Below are positions 36,499 through 46,805 of a stretch of DNA of 64,000 nt, piece after piece; within the stretch, counting starts at the first letter, position 1, and each line of letters begins with the position of its first letter. The notes under the pieces are model-generated. The model had not been told where the DNA came from, ran no database searches, and was given only the letters and a program-made list of their open reading frames with translations. The stretch comes from Ulva prolifera (taxonomy: Eukaryota; Chlorophyta; Ulvophyceae; Ulvales; Ulvaceae). The position numbers were made by a program, and so were the translations under genes. The stretch lies in assembly GCA_023078555.1 (NCBI GenBank), contig CM041197.1, positions 10,226,552-10,290,551 on the forward strand, in the 5' to 3' direction.

Positions 36499-36811
36499 GT
36501 TCACATTGTTGTATGTATCTCAGGTGTGTATGCATGACCACACAGCCATATGCATTTCCATCGGGACACTGGCAACTCATTATCCGGGACCGATCGAGGC
36601 GATCACACACTACAACAAACATGTATACACTCAACGCTGGACATCGCGCATTCGGGGTAAGCGGCTGGCGCATATGCGCCGCAAGCGCGAGCGTTCGCAG
36701 CTGCAGCTTGGCCGCTGTGGGGCTACGCGAGTTCACAAGTTCGCCGATACCTGGCTTGGCACGATCGCGCTACCACCGGATTGCAAATTCACGCAGGATC
36801 GCCAGCCGCAC

Positions 36812-37627
36812 CTCTAGAACTGACGCCAGCTCTGAGGCAGAAATGTCAGGCTTTCCATGGTGGTAGCGCCGCCATGCCTTGAAGCTGGCTGCGTCAATTG
36901 GGACGACAGCGCAGCCAGCCGTTTCCCGAAGGGACGAGAGCAGCTCGCTCCGGGCCACAACGTGCTCCGATAGCTTCTCACTGTCACTGCTAACTGATCC
37001 ATCTTCACTGATCGTCAGCTGGGAGCCCTGAGGCGCGGCCTCGTCCCGGTGTTCCTCTGCCTCTGGCATCACCTCGTGCTTCGTCGCAACGCCGCAGGCG
37101 GCCTGATAACATGCGGAACTGAAGCCGCAATCACGAGATGCTGGAACGGTGTTGCAGAATGGGCGGAAGTCAGGGCGTGTGCGGTGTTATAGCTGCTTCG
37201 GCGTGGCAGAAACATGCAAAAAATCGGACTGGCTTTCCCCCGAATCGCTGGTGGCCGGCATGGGTCAACGCGGCCCAGTCTCGCCTGTCGCGCCCTGACA
37301 TGACGGGGCCGCCGATGATCGATGGAAGCGAAATGCGGAGTTGTGACGGGGTGGCATGTTTGATGTCGACCTGGCCGCGTGCATTCGCGCCTCTCGCCCT
37401 CATGCACCGCGCAGACAAATAGATGTAGTAACATCTGATCGACGTCCCGGGTTGCTGGAGTTCTGGACATGACGCGAGCGGGACCAGCGCATCGCGCTCT
37501 GTGTAGAGACAGCGCAGTGCCAGGGATCCACTATATAGTACACGAGCTCACGGACACAGACTTCATAGCAACTCGTGCCATCGAACTTTGACTCCACTGC
37601 CAGAGCAAGCTTGCGGGCTGTAGCCAT
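36812..37627 (-). CDS. Unknown protein, at least three exons
   Basis: Exons 37562-37627 (ATG, 22 codons), 37230-37370 (47 codons) and 36812-37102 (97 codons), all phase 0. Donors are GTCTGT, GTCCGA and GTGCGG; acceptors GGCCAG and TATCAG. The protein starts MATARKLALAVESKFDGTSC, continues VDIKHATPSQLRISLPSIIG, then has an acidic, Ser-rich stretch (ISEDGSVSSDSEKLSEH) and ends FKAWRRYHHGKPDISASEL before a typical GTGCGG donor. A last exon should lie near 36.6-36.7 kb, where a CTGCAG acceptor (about 36705) opens a frame, but I cannot choose between two acceptors. The codon content and clean phases favour a real gene. No family recognised. Confidence 0.45.
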
Positions 37628-38695
37628 TTCCCAGGTCGACGGGCATGCGACTGCGACGCTTCGGGGCTCATCTTTTCCGGGGCCTGAGGGGCGGCATTAT
37701 AGGGAGCTTACGCCAGGTTGTCGAGGCATTATTGACATCGGAGGAGTCAGTCACACCCGAGGGTGTCATGCATATGGCCGTACTGTCCGCAAAGCTGGTA
37801 CAACGCGACACCCGCATGCACCCGCATCACCGCCCTTGCTGGAATGTGCGCTGGTTCACTCTTGAGGCAGGGTTCGTGGCGGCTACTGCATCAGCTGCTG
37901 ACGGGCGCAAATGCGCTGGCATGACCTGCCTTGTTTCCTGTCACGTTCATAGCATAAAAAGGCTGCCAGTACCCGGCATATGCACGATCTCAGGCTCATC
38001 TGAGTCGCGAAAGCTCTGTGAAGCTGGCTGCCAATCCACCCATTCACCACCTTTCAAACCACCTATCAGTGTATAACTATCTTCAGACATGCATCCCAGG
38101 ATCTGGCTGTCTCTCTATCATAAATTTACTACAAGAAGTGTTTAAAGGGATCTCACGCTGATCAGCAGCTGTCTGTGCCATTGGACTATGTACAGATCAG
38201 GCTGTCCCCCACACCACGGTACCCTACTGGTAGCTGGACAGCAATCCCAGGTTTGAGGTCACCCTGTATCACCAGCGAGTGTTGACCACATTCACATTCA
38301 CAAAGACACACAGTTTGAAGACAGGCTAGGTGCACTATTGCCAGTGGATTGCAATCCGGCAACGATTTATATTTGAGGTGTACCCTCAGGAGGCTCAGCC
38401 TGGAGTCCTGTGGCTGCAGCTACATGTAGCCCATGGCCCATGGCCCGGGGCTCCCCGCACAGCTGCGCTGTATGCCTCACTGCTGCTGACAGAGAAGAGA
38501 GTCTCTTTTACAGAGAAGAGAGCGGGAACAGACTCAACACAACAACAGGCTTGTCATCTCTCGTGAGCAGGGGTTGACAAAAGGCTTGTCATCTCTCTTG
38601 AGCAGCCTGAGGGGTTGCGGTATGAGGCGGGCCTCCGGAGGATCCATGACGCGATCCTGCCGCGGCAGGGTTGGCCGGGTTGGGTGCGGTTGTAG
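37628..38695. other. Gap: spacer with doubtful frame
   Basis: An open frame at 37645-38076 begins only 17 bp from the start of the divergent gene, so both cannot easily be real; I give preference to the spliced one. Tandem-like GGCTTGTCATCTCTC occurs twice near 38549-38600, and ACAGAGAAGAGAG twice near 38490-38520. Confidence 0.3.
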
Positions 38696-38774
38696 GGTGA
38701 TCGTGTTTGTGTTGCTGTTGACTCGGAAGAGATTTGTTTTTGGTGTTTGTCTTCTTCCGTTCACTCTTTTGTAA
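38696..38774 (+). mobile_element. Family-C retroelement 3' end (plus)
   Basis: GTTGCTGTTGACTCGG followed by GTTCACTCTTTTGTAA is the forward form of the end present in reverse at 39311, 39799, 40078 and 40938. No clear duplication was found for this copy. Confidence 0.6.
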
Positions 38775-39293
38775 TGAAATTTGTGGCTATAGGGGGCTAG
38801 AGTTCGCAGAAGAGCGGTCGCAGAGGGGGGCAGGTTTAACTGCTGCCATAACCTATCTAGGCCTCTACATGACTAAGTATAACGACACTAGTGCCGCAGC
38901 ATTCATCTTCAGAAAAACGCAGGAAGAAATATGCTGACTCCAGGACGGACTGACCGTGAATACAAGACCAGTAGACCGGGCCCGATAGGGATCCGCGGGT
39001 CTGTGCCGGACCGCACCGCCGAGTTCGGCAGACTCGAGGGCTGTGCGTGACTAATGCACGATCACGCGCCGCAGACGGCCCTCTGCGCCTTAAGTGGCCA
39101 TCACGCAGTGGACGCTCACAACCGGTCACCACTGCTGATGCCCCCCAGTACTGACGCGTCAGCCGGGCTTGCGGAATGCGGTGCACCGCGGTGTGACGTG
39201 CGACAGGAGTAATTGGCACACGAAGCGTCGACCTTTGCGGCCGCGCGTGCGGCGGCGGCTCGCAGCGGAGCTGTACTGCTTTGTTCGGAGCCG

Positions 39294-39385
39294 CTTCAGC
39301 CGATATCTTGTTACAGAAGAGTAAACGGGAATAGACAAACAAGCAACAAAATCTCGTCCGAAACAAATCCTTCAGCTGATATTGG
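39294..39385 (-). mobile_element. Family-C retroelement tail with imperfect TSD
   Basis: The element at 39311-39369 (TTACAGAAGAGTAAACGGGA start) is flanked by CTTCAGCCGATATCTTG (39294-39310) and CTTCAGCTGATATTGG (39370-39385), a diverged target-site duplication. Confidence 0.65.
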
Positions 39386-39796
39386 TTGTAGGTTGACCTC
39401 CTCAGCTGCCTGCTCTGCAGAGCATGCCTGCTCTAACTCTTGCCTGCGCACGCACGTGCGGGCGCCGATGTCTGGCGCAGCTACGTATTTGCAAAAAGGT
39501 CTCCGCGCAAGAGGTAACGAGGAGCAGCACGCCGCAGCACATACGTGCTCACGGGATGCAACGCAACAGCATGCATGGGCGGCATGTAATTATCAACATG
39601 GGTATGCACGTGCTGTTGCAGAATGCGTCAAACACATACATCATGACTACATGAGGTGGGCCACTGCAGGAGATTTTCTCGAGATAAAAGTCTATCGACG
39701 TGCTGTTGTACACAGCGGCGTACCGGACGTCCCGCGGTGCTGGCCAGCACCGGGGCACACTCATGAGGGCGAACCGGGCCCTACAACAGAAGGATT

Positions 39797-39860
39797 ACAA
39801 AACAGTGAACGGAAGAAGACAAACACGAAACCCGAATCTCATCCGAATCAACAGCAACCG
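39797..39860 (-). mobile_element. Family-C retroelement tail
   Basis: TTACAAAACAGTGAACGGAA to CGAATCAACAGCAAC. Only a 6-bp flanking match (GAAGGA) is visible. Confidence 0.55.
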
Positions 39861-40056
39861 AAGGACAGTGGGCTGGGCATGCACGGTCAGGTGACCACGG
39901 TGAAGCGCATGCATGATCACTCCACCATGAGCGATTCCGAAGCTGCGCGCTGGTCAGGGTTGCATGAAGCATGAAGACACCAGCGGTTCCATGGAGTCAG
40001 GCACGCCTCGCTGAAGGTGCCGCGTCGTGCCCTTGACTGCCTGTGTGCTCTATGAG

Positions 40057-40237
40057 CCGCGGCCTACACGCGTACGTACACTTACAAAAGAGTGAACGGG
40101 AGAAAACAAACACTGAAACCGAATCTCATCCGAATCAACAGCAACATACACTCACACACACACGAACACCACAACCGCACTCACAACTCAGTCCGGCATG
40201 ATCGCGTCCTCCAGGCCCGCGGCCTACACGCGTACGT
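40057..40237 (-). mobile_element. Family-C retroelement tail with 21-bp perfect TSD
   Basis: CCGCGGCCTACACGCGTACG plus one T is repeated exactly at 40057-40077 and 40217-40237. The 139-bp insert (40078-40216) begins ACACTTACAAAAGAGTGAAC, so its sense 3' end is CACTCTTTTGTAA plus four bases. This is the clearest family-C insertion. Confidence 0.82.
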
Positions 40238-40920
40238 GCTCGTATACGTCTTCGATGGAGGTGCCACCCGCCCCGACAACGTCAACCTCCTCGCCGTTGT
40301 CCTGGGTACTCACCGACTTACCTGCGTCTGCAATGCACCCTTCCTCCCTTCGAGTTCTCAGAGTCATGTTGTGTCCCTAATAATCAGGACGAAAGTGTAG
40401 ATGTGCTGTCGGTCCCACGTACGGTCCCACGTACGACGCGTCGCCACTCATACAAGTATATCTCGAGATACTTTTCGATCGGGCCCGATTGCAGTGCATC
40501 GGACCGGTGCTTGCAGGGTCATTCGCGATGCCATATGCATCTTGCAAGTAGCAGACAACAGATACAGAGGCGCATACCATGACTTAGTTGAAAGTAACGA
40601 TCAGTTGAAAGTAACGACGTTGCAGACCAAGACTTGCATGCGCAGGCCCATGGGCACGTGCACATGCATGGCAGCATGATTGTTGCCAACTGCATATCAC
40701 ATGATTCTGCTCCTGATTGATAAGACATTTATTCTGTTACTGTGCTAGCTTGCAGTCAATGACTAGCATGCTCTTCGAATGGCTGCTAGTACTGTGACAC
40801 CTTGCCGTACGGGTATATAGTATGCAGTATGCCACTGGCAGTGGCTACTAGTATAGTGTAGTATACCTCTCAGCACATCCTGGCACGTCCTGGTCCTGTA
40901 CGACCCCGTACCGTACCGTC

Positions 40921-40995
40921 CTGGTCCTGTAGTATTACAAAAGAGTGAACGGGAGAAAGCAAACACTGAAACCGAATCTCATCCTGGTCCTGTGC
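40921..40995 (-). mobile_element. Family-C retroelement tail, about 50 bp
   Basis: TTACAAAAGAGTGAACGGGA to CCGAATCTCAT between two copies of CCTGGTCCTGT. The target itself already held a third copy of that word, so the duplication is less decisive. Confidence 0.55.
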
Positions 40996-41049
40996 GACCC
41001 GGCCCTGCCTGCCTGAGGCGGTGCACCACGTGGTGGCGTGTGTATCTTA

Positions 41050-41470
41050 CATTGTGGCATGGACGAAGTAAGCAAGGCAGGTAGCACCGCGAGCAACCAG
41101 GGGAACCGCACACCACACAATCAGCCACACGCAGCACACACCAACACACCCACGCAACCGACCGCGTGACGTCAGACGTCAGCACCCGCGCCGGCCACAG
41201 CCAAAGCCCCCCACCCTACACCCACAAGCACACCCACACGCCCAAAGCGCACCCCGCCCGTCAGCCAGCCGCAAGAGGCCCGAAAGCACACGCAGCCGAG
41301 GCCGCAAAGCCGAAAAACAACGCGACCCCAACAACAACGTTAACCCCCACCCCGCCCAGCACCCGCGCACAACCCAGCCCCCCGACCCCCAAAGTCCAGC
41401 CCAGCCTGCCTAAACGCCCCGTTCGCGCCCCGACGGCGGGCCACACGCAAACGAACAGCATGCGCCAAGA
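41050..41470 (-). mobile_element. Family-A LINE tail, minus, diverged
   Basis: AGCAAGGCAGGTAGCACCGC and GAGCAACCAGGGGAACCGCA match the copies at 27310 and 43545, followed by the C/A-rich complement of the element's G/T-rich 3' region up to GGCGGGCCACACGCAAACG. The very end reads TTACATTGTGGCATGGACG, so it has drifted. No duplication identified. Confidence 0.55.
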
Positions 41471-41677
41471 CAGTGTCAAAGCGCGCGTGTAGCACAGTGT
41501 GTGACTGTGAACAATTGACTCATCGGATACCAAATGTCTGCGGTGGGCGGCCTCCGGGTGCGTGCTTGGCCACTGCAGCATAAATATATCATCTGTATGC
41601 GTCCAATATATCGCATATGATATGATATGGGGCGCTGCTGGGCACTAGAATGGATGCTACTGTGCACCTGATTACAG

Positions 41678-41678
<1 letters not shown>

Positions 41679-41709
<31 letters not shown>
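41679..41709. repeat. C31 homopolymer
   Basis: Uninterrupted run of 31 C, the first of three very long C/G runs within about 830 bp. The length may be inexact because such runs are hard to sequence. Confidence 0.8.
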
Positions 41710-41711
<2 letters not shown>

Positions 41712-41989
41712 AGGCGACGCGACGCGTAGAGACGCGCGTCTCTACATGCAAGCCCGCAAGCCAATCCCTGCACCGCCTCACGCTGTGCCCCCGGCCCGCA
41801 CTGCCGCGCGCATAGCCCCCGGGCCCACCAGGTACCGTACCGGTGACCTAGATGTCCAGAGCTCCCAAGCATGCCCCATCGGCCCCGATGTGGAGTCTCG
41901 GCACGCATGTACAGAGCAGCCACCGTCATCGCGGCGGCCCGGCGTGAGTCTGAGAGCCGAATGCCGGACGCCAATGCGCGGTGGCGCCA

Positions 41990-42190
41990 GGCAGGTGGAG
42001 GCGTTGGGCCGCCGCTCAGGCCAGATGCCGTATGGCATCACACGACGGTCGTCTGCCGCCACTGTGAGCCCGATCAGTAATGAATTCGAGTCGCCCGTGT
42101 GGCGTGCCAGCAGTGAGGCTTCACCGCACACGTGGCCGGCGACTCTGACCGGCAAACGCAGCGATGTTGCAAAGGTGAGCAGTCCTGCAT
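41990..42190 (-). pseudogene. Possible diverged LINE ORF end
   Basis: On the minus strand the frame reads EASLLARHTGDSNSLLIGLT then VAADDRRVMPYGIWPE, which lines up with the family-A ORF end (ALLMARHAGKAVLAGLTVPS then DNLSPLTGHLA). No clear upstream reverse-transcriptase sequence remains. It lies between the C31 and C23 runs. Confidence 0.3.
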
Positions 42191-42346
42191 TGTCGCGGGA
42201 CAGCCGCTGATGGGGCGCCGTACACGTGTGGGGTAGGGCTCCACAAACCGATTACTAACAGATTGCCGGAAAGATCTAGATGTAGATCAGCACGAGTCTA
42301 ACGCCGAGAGGAGCGAGCATCGGTTGTCCCGCCGATGCGCGAACAT

Positions 42347-42369
42347 CCCCCCCCCCCCCCCCCCCCCCC
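42347..42369. repeat. C23 homopolymer
   Basis: Uninterrupted run of 23 C. Confidence 0.8.
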
Positions 42370-42462
42370 TACAAACCAATCAACTTCCCATCAGGCTTGA
42401 AGAAATTCGGTGAGATTCTGATGGCGAGCGAAGCGAGCCGTCGGTATCCTGGCCAGGGGGGA

Positions 42463-42463
<1 letters not shown>

Positions 42464-42506
<43 letters not shown>
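42464..42506. repeat. G43 homopolymer
   Basis: Uninterrupted run of 43 G on the plus strand, opposite in sense to the two C runs nearby. It could form G-quadruplex structures. Confidence 0.8.
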
Positions 42507-42509
<3 letters not shown>

Positions 42510-43531
42510 TACACTAAAGGCGAACGTGGGTGACAGCTGCGCACCCCCGGGAGGTCCTGCAGCATCTGGCGTGGCGAGGCCTGGGTGGAGCTTGAGGGGC
42601 AGGGTTTCTAGCAATGGGGTTCCTGCAGGGTGTCTTCATGAAGGCACCCTGCATCTGATCAGATGCAAAAGCAGCCTGACGTCAGGTCAGGGTGGAGGGG
42701 CCTGGGGTGCTTGTGATGTAATCACGTCACGTGTAATTACTTACGAACGGTCGACCAGACGCGTCTGCGTGCTATCATGATGTCAACGAGCCCAAGCGGC
42801 GGGCGCAGCCGAGGCAAGGGCGTCCCGACATCTGGGGACTCGTGCGGGCAAATCAGCGAGGTGCCTTCTAGAGGCGTACGACATCCCCCGGTGGACTTCG
42901 TGCTGTCCTGAGCCTGCCTGTACAGCGAATTCTGTATTCCCAACGTTGCGGCGGGACAACGCCCCGGCCCGGGAGATCTGGTGGCCGCTAGAGATCTCGG
43001 TGCTGGGAGCTCGGCTCGGCACCCGGTCAAGACGCATATACGCATGCACCTGGCCCTCATGTGTTCAGTCGAACTTGTGCGTCCGGCCGCCGTACGCGTG
43101 CACGGAGCCACCGCTGCATCTCCGGCGCGAAGATGTAGAATCGGCCATGTGACCTATGCTATCGCAGTGACCCCTACACAGGGTTTACACACAGTTCTGC
43201 TTCGCAAGCAGTCGAGGAAAGAAAGGACGCGGAATGGACGTTGGCCACGTGGTGCACACCGTCGAGAATCTGAGACCCAGGGCATACGCGTCTATGGTTA
43301 GTACGGGTGCCGTGGCTGCAGGGTCTTGCGACGACGTCACGGTGAACAATGCATGCTATCCATGACATGTCGCATACACTGCGTCAGCAGCGTCTGCAGT
43401 TGGCTGCAGGTGGTCAGCCACTGCGACTAGCACTGCTACGCCATCTGCTGGGATGCCATTCATAGCACGACGGGATGTACGGATGACGCCCTCTACATCA
43501 TGAGCTAGCTCAAGATGTGTGCGTACCTGCG
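42507..43531. other. Gap: no gene recognised
   Basis: Open frames on both strands around 42.7-43.3 kb share no domain. Nothing supportable. Confidence 0.35.
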
Positions 43532-43639
43532 GCTATGGCTGTGTTACAACTTGAAGGAAAAAGCAAGCAAGGCAGGTAGCACCGCAAGCAACAACCAGAG
43601 GAACTGCACACCCGTGGCTATGCATAGCCATGGCTGTGT
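43532..43639 (-). mobile_element. Short family-A tail (about 82 bp) with imperfect TSD
   Basis: Insert 43545-43626 carries AAGCAAGCAAGGCAGGTAGC and ACCGCAAGCAACAACCAG between GCTATGGCTGTGT (43532-43544) and GCCATGGCTGTGT (43627-43639), one mismatch. The junction region includes the 14-bp palindrome GGCTATGCATAGCC. Confidence 0.6.
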
Positions 43640-43660
43640 ATCACAAGGCTGATGTCGGGG

Positions 43661-43978
43661 ACACATAGGCACACTTCTCTTCAAGTTGCGCCTGGCTGGT
43701 GCACCAGCACCCGGCCCACGTGGGCCGGGTGCGGGTGGGGTGGGGGTGGGCGTGTGGGTGTGCATGTGGGTGTTGGGTGGGAGGCTCTTGTGTGTTGCTG
43801 GGTGGGTGTGGTCGTGTGTGTGGCTGTGTGGCTGGCCTGCGCGGGTGCTGACGTTGCGTTTGCGTGGGTGTGTTGACGTGTGCTGCGTGTGGCTTCTTGC
43901 GTGGTGTGCGGTTCCCCTGGTTGTTCCTCGCGGTGCTACCTGCCTTGCTTGATTTGTCCTTGTAACACATAGGCACAC
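43661..43978 (+). mobile_element. Family-A LINE tail, 290 bp, with 14-bp TSD
   Basis: ACACATAGGCACAC at 43661-43674 and 43965-43978 flanks an insert ending GGTGCTACCTGCCTTGCTTG then ATTTGTCCTTGTA. It lies 22 bp from the minus copy ending at 43639, so the pair looks like an inverted-repeat transposon but is two separate insertions. Confidence 0.85.
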
Positions 43979-45258
43979 AATATCTGAGCTGCCTACCTAC
44001 CTCGCTGCCTTTATCCTTCAAGTTGTAGCACAGCATCTGAGAGTCCTAAGAGAGAGATCCATACTGCAATCGAGCCAAGGTAGCCACACATGCACATGGT
44101 GCCACACCTGCTGCCACAACAGCAAACACATGTAGCAGGACACACCACATAGCCCACACCCTCAAGCCGACAACCACACTCAAGCAAACAACGCACAGCA
44201 CCCTCGGCATACTATATGATATGTGGTCCCGTTGATTCGGAGTTGTCGATGCCCAATAGGATACGGTTCAGATACTTTTACTTTTCCCTTTGTCTGCCCA
44301 GTAGTACGTATGTGGCTATGGATGCAGCACTACCTGCCACGCGTGCCTGTGCCGAGAAAACATGTGTACAGCATGCTCGAGCGCCGGGCGCTATGCATGC
44401 TGTGACCAGTTGCTTTAGCAGCAAACAAAGTCATCCTAAGCTTCGTGATTGATATGGTACAAAACACATATTCAATATAGCACGGTAGAAGTTCTACCGT
44501 GCTCCTCCTACTGTGCTTGCTACAGAGCTGCACATGCTATTACGCATGTCACATAGCAGCGCCAACCGGTGGTTTCTCCAACCGGTTTCTCCAATTGATG
44601 CGTGGATCTCGTGTACAACAACTGGTAGCTATGTCTGTAGCTACATGTGCAAGGGAACAGCCAGTCCTGGTGCCACATGGCGCCCTCCCAGCTGTAGATG
44701 GCTAGCCTGACAGCAACAACGCCAGCCTGACAGCAGCAATGCTGATGCTGCTGATGTGCACAGCCAGACCAAGGCTGGCCATGAGCCAGCACGCGCAGGG
44801 GAATATTCCCCATATGGGTCATACGAGGTGAGCTGGGCCACCGCCGGCGCCCATGACTGCAACTGTACATATGTTACAGATCCTGCCCCAGCTGCGCCAT
44901 GTATACATAGCCCTTGTACATAGACATGTTGCCTAATAGGCAGTTAGTAACTGCCCTTGTACATATGTGGGCCATGTGGCTGCGAGAATTCAACTGCAAC
45001 AGGCCCTACACTGTGCCATGTGGCTGTGAGACACTCATTCGTGACTTAAATTGAATTCCTGACAGTCATTGTGAACTAATTATATTATCTTATAAGACAT
45101 TCTGTTACGCCTCAGCTGCAGCACACACGGGGCAGACTGCTGCAGAACGCCATGGCCAAAGCCTGGTGTGTGCTCCTCCCTGCGCACTGCATCTGTCTCA
45201 GTCTCATGCCGATCCTGCTGGTCTGTTGTGAGGCAGATATCGATGCTGTGTTCAACTC
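43979..45258. other. Gap: no gene recognised
   Basis: Includes a SINE end at 44222-44270. Several frames on both strands around 44.5-44.9 kb show no domain. Confidence 0.35.
44222..44270 (+). repeat. SINE 3' end (solo)
   Basis: GGTCCCGTTGATTCGGAGTT then GTCGATGCCCAATAGGATACGG matches 28428-28475 in reverse complement. Confidence 0.5.
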
Positions 45259-45347
45259 AAGTCATGAGGCAGAAGTGTTTCAAGGACAAAGGCAGCAAGG
45301 AGGGCAGCTGCAGCACCGCAAAAGAAGCAAGTCGTGAGGCGGAAGTG
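45259..45347 (-). mobile_element. 51-bp family-A tail with 19-bp TSD
   Basis: AAGTCATGAGGCAGAAGTG (45259-45277) and AAGTCGTGAGGCGGAAGTG (45329-45347) differ at two positions and flank 51 bp starting TTTCAAGGACAAAGGCAGCA. Confidence 0.75.
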
Positions 45348-45372
45348 CACACGTCACTCGGGCACCTGGCTG

Positions 45373-45406
45373 CACATGTGTTACAAGGACAAAGGCTTCA
45401 CATGTG
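45373..45406 (-). mobile_element. 18-bp family-A tail with 8-bp TSD
   Basis: TTACAAGGACAAAGGCTT (45381-45398) lies between two copies of CACATGTG. This is the shortest insertion seen; CACATGTG is palindromic and short, so the duplication alone is weaker evidence than elsewhere. Confidence 0.55.
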
Positions 45407-45989
45407 TGCACAGCTGTGTGCACAGCTACCCCGGGGGCCCGGTAGGGGCCCCTCTAGAGACCAGCTGGGTCACTGTCACCACTGCAGCTGGGGGTCATGA
45501 CCCCCAAAACCACCCCCAAAACAACAGAACAAAACAAAACAACAGCAAAAAAAACAGCTGCTGAGGATACGCCTCTGCAAATTTGTATTCACTTTACTGC
45601 TCATGCTTTGCAGTGCAGCCTGTTCTTGCAGCTGTGCAGGCGTTTGGTGCGCCCCATGTGAAACATCGTTGCAGGTGTACTCAGGGCAACAGGCAGCGGA
45701 CGTGAGCACGCGGATGACACATCAGCAGTCCTAGGCCTGGCAACAGTATGCACCTAGTGCAGACATGTCTGAAGGCCATGGAGGCCGCAACCTGTGGCAC
45801 CACAAGTCGAGCCCACCGGCTGAGCGGGGCGTGAGCCTAATGGTTGCTGTTTCGGCCTCATCCATGCATCGATATCCCCACGGCAACAGCTGCAGGAATC
45901 TGCAGCCGCTACAAATAGCACTCACAGCGGACCCAAAACATGATCATGAGCAACCTGCATCGAGCTCGACCGCTGTATCTGTGTCCTGT

Positions 45990-46265
45990 CTAGGAAGGTG
46001 ATTCAGTCGTGCTATGTGTCACGGTGCCACAGGTGGGGAGGGTGGGCCTGTGGGCTGCAAGCACAGCCGGAGAAATGCTCAGATCAAGATCATGCCGCGC
46101 GAGCGCCAAGCAAGCCCTTAAAGGCACCACATCCTCCGGGTGGCATATGCCAGCTGTCATCATACTTTGCAAGTGCATGTGGCCCCGGCGAGCCAGAGTT
46201 TCGAATGCCCTTTTGAGGGTACGGTGCAGATTAGTGGCGTAGGTGGCAGGGGCAGCACCATACAT
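45990..46265 (-). CDS. Unknown 91-residue exon or small protein
   Basis: ATG at 46265 directly follows CCGCAG, so it may be either a start or the first codon of a last exon. The frame runs MYGAAPATYATNLHRTLKRA then FETLARRGHMHLQSM and ends at 45990 with no internal stop and fairly regular codon use. A helical segment (NLHRTLKRAFETLARRG) is evident. No family recognised and no upstream exon placed. Confidence 0.3.
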   Translation of the reverse strand: MYGAAPATYATNLHRTLKRAFETLARRGHMHLQSMMTAGICHPEDVVPLRACLALARHDLDLSISPAVLAAHRPTLPTCGTVTHSTTESPS

Positions 46266-46805
46266 CTGCGGAGGCGGGCCAGGGCTGCAGCAGGGAAGGT
46301 GAGGAGCAGCTAGTTGCGGCTGGCCAACGGCGATGGAGGTCATCCCCAAATGCATCGTCCCCGAGCTGCGGCCAGCGCATATCAAGTCATGCATGCATGC
46401 ATGATCACATCGCCATCGAGGTGCACGTGCACCCCTGCGCGGTTCGAAGTGCGGGGGGGGGAGCTTTAGCTTTGGGGTCGCTTTGCAAATTGCAACAGTT
46501 TGAAGGCCATCCACGTTTGCACACGTGTACAAATAATCGGAAATGCTGAACACAGCAGGGGGCAACGAAACAGCAAAGTCGCCTGTGCCGGCGCGGCACT
46601 GCAGTGCCGATCGACAGCTGCGTCCAAAGGTCTGGCCTCGTGTTGTGTCCAGAGGGACTCTATAGATTGCAGGGACGCAGGTTCACGTTCGTATCGGTAA
46701 TCTACACCATCGCTCTGGGCACCCCAATATTAGTGGGGCCAGACCGTTGGGGCGCAGACGTCTCAACCGACGTCGATGCCAGCGCGGTTCGGCGTGGCAA
46801 TGTCA

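Noticed and set aside
37645..38076. 143-codon plus-strand frame starting MRLRRFGAHLFRGLRGG
   Set aside because: Its start is 17 bp from the opposite-strand start of a gene supported by three phase-matched exons, leaving no room for two leaders. It could still be an internal exon.
39213..39974. 253-codon plus-strand frame
   Set aside because: It runs through two family-C retroelement tails and has no domain.
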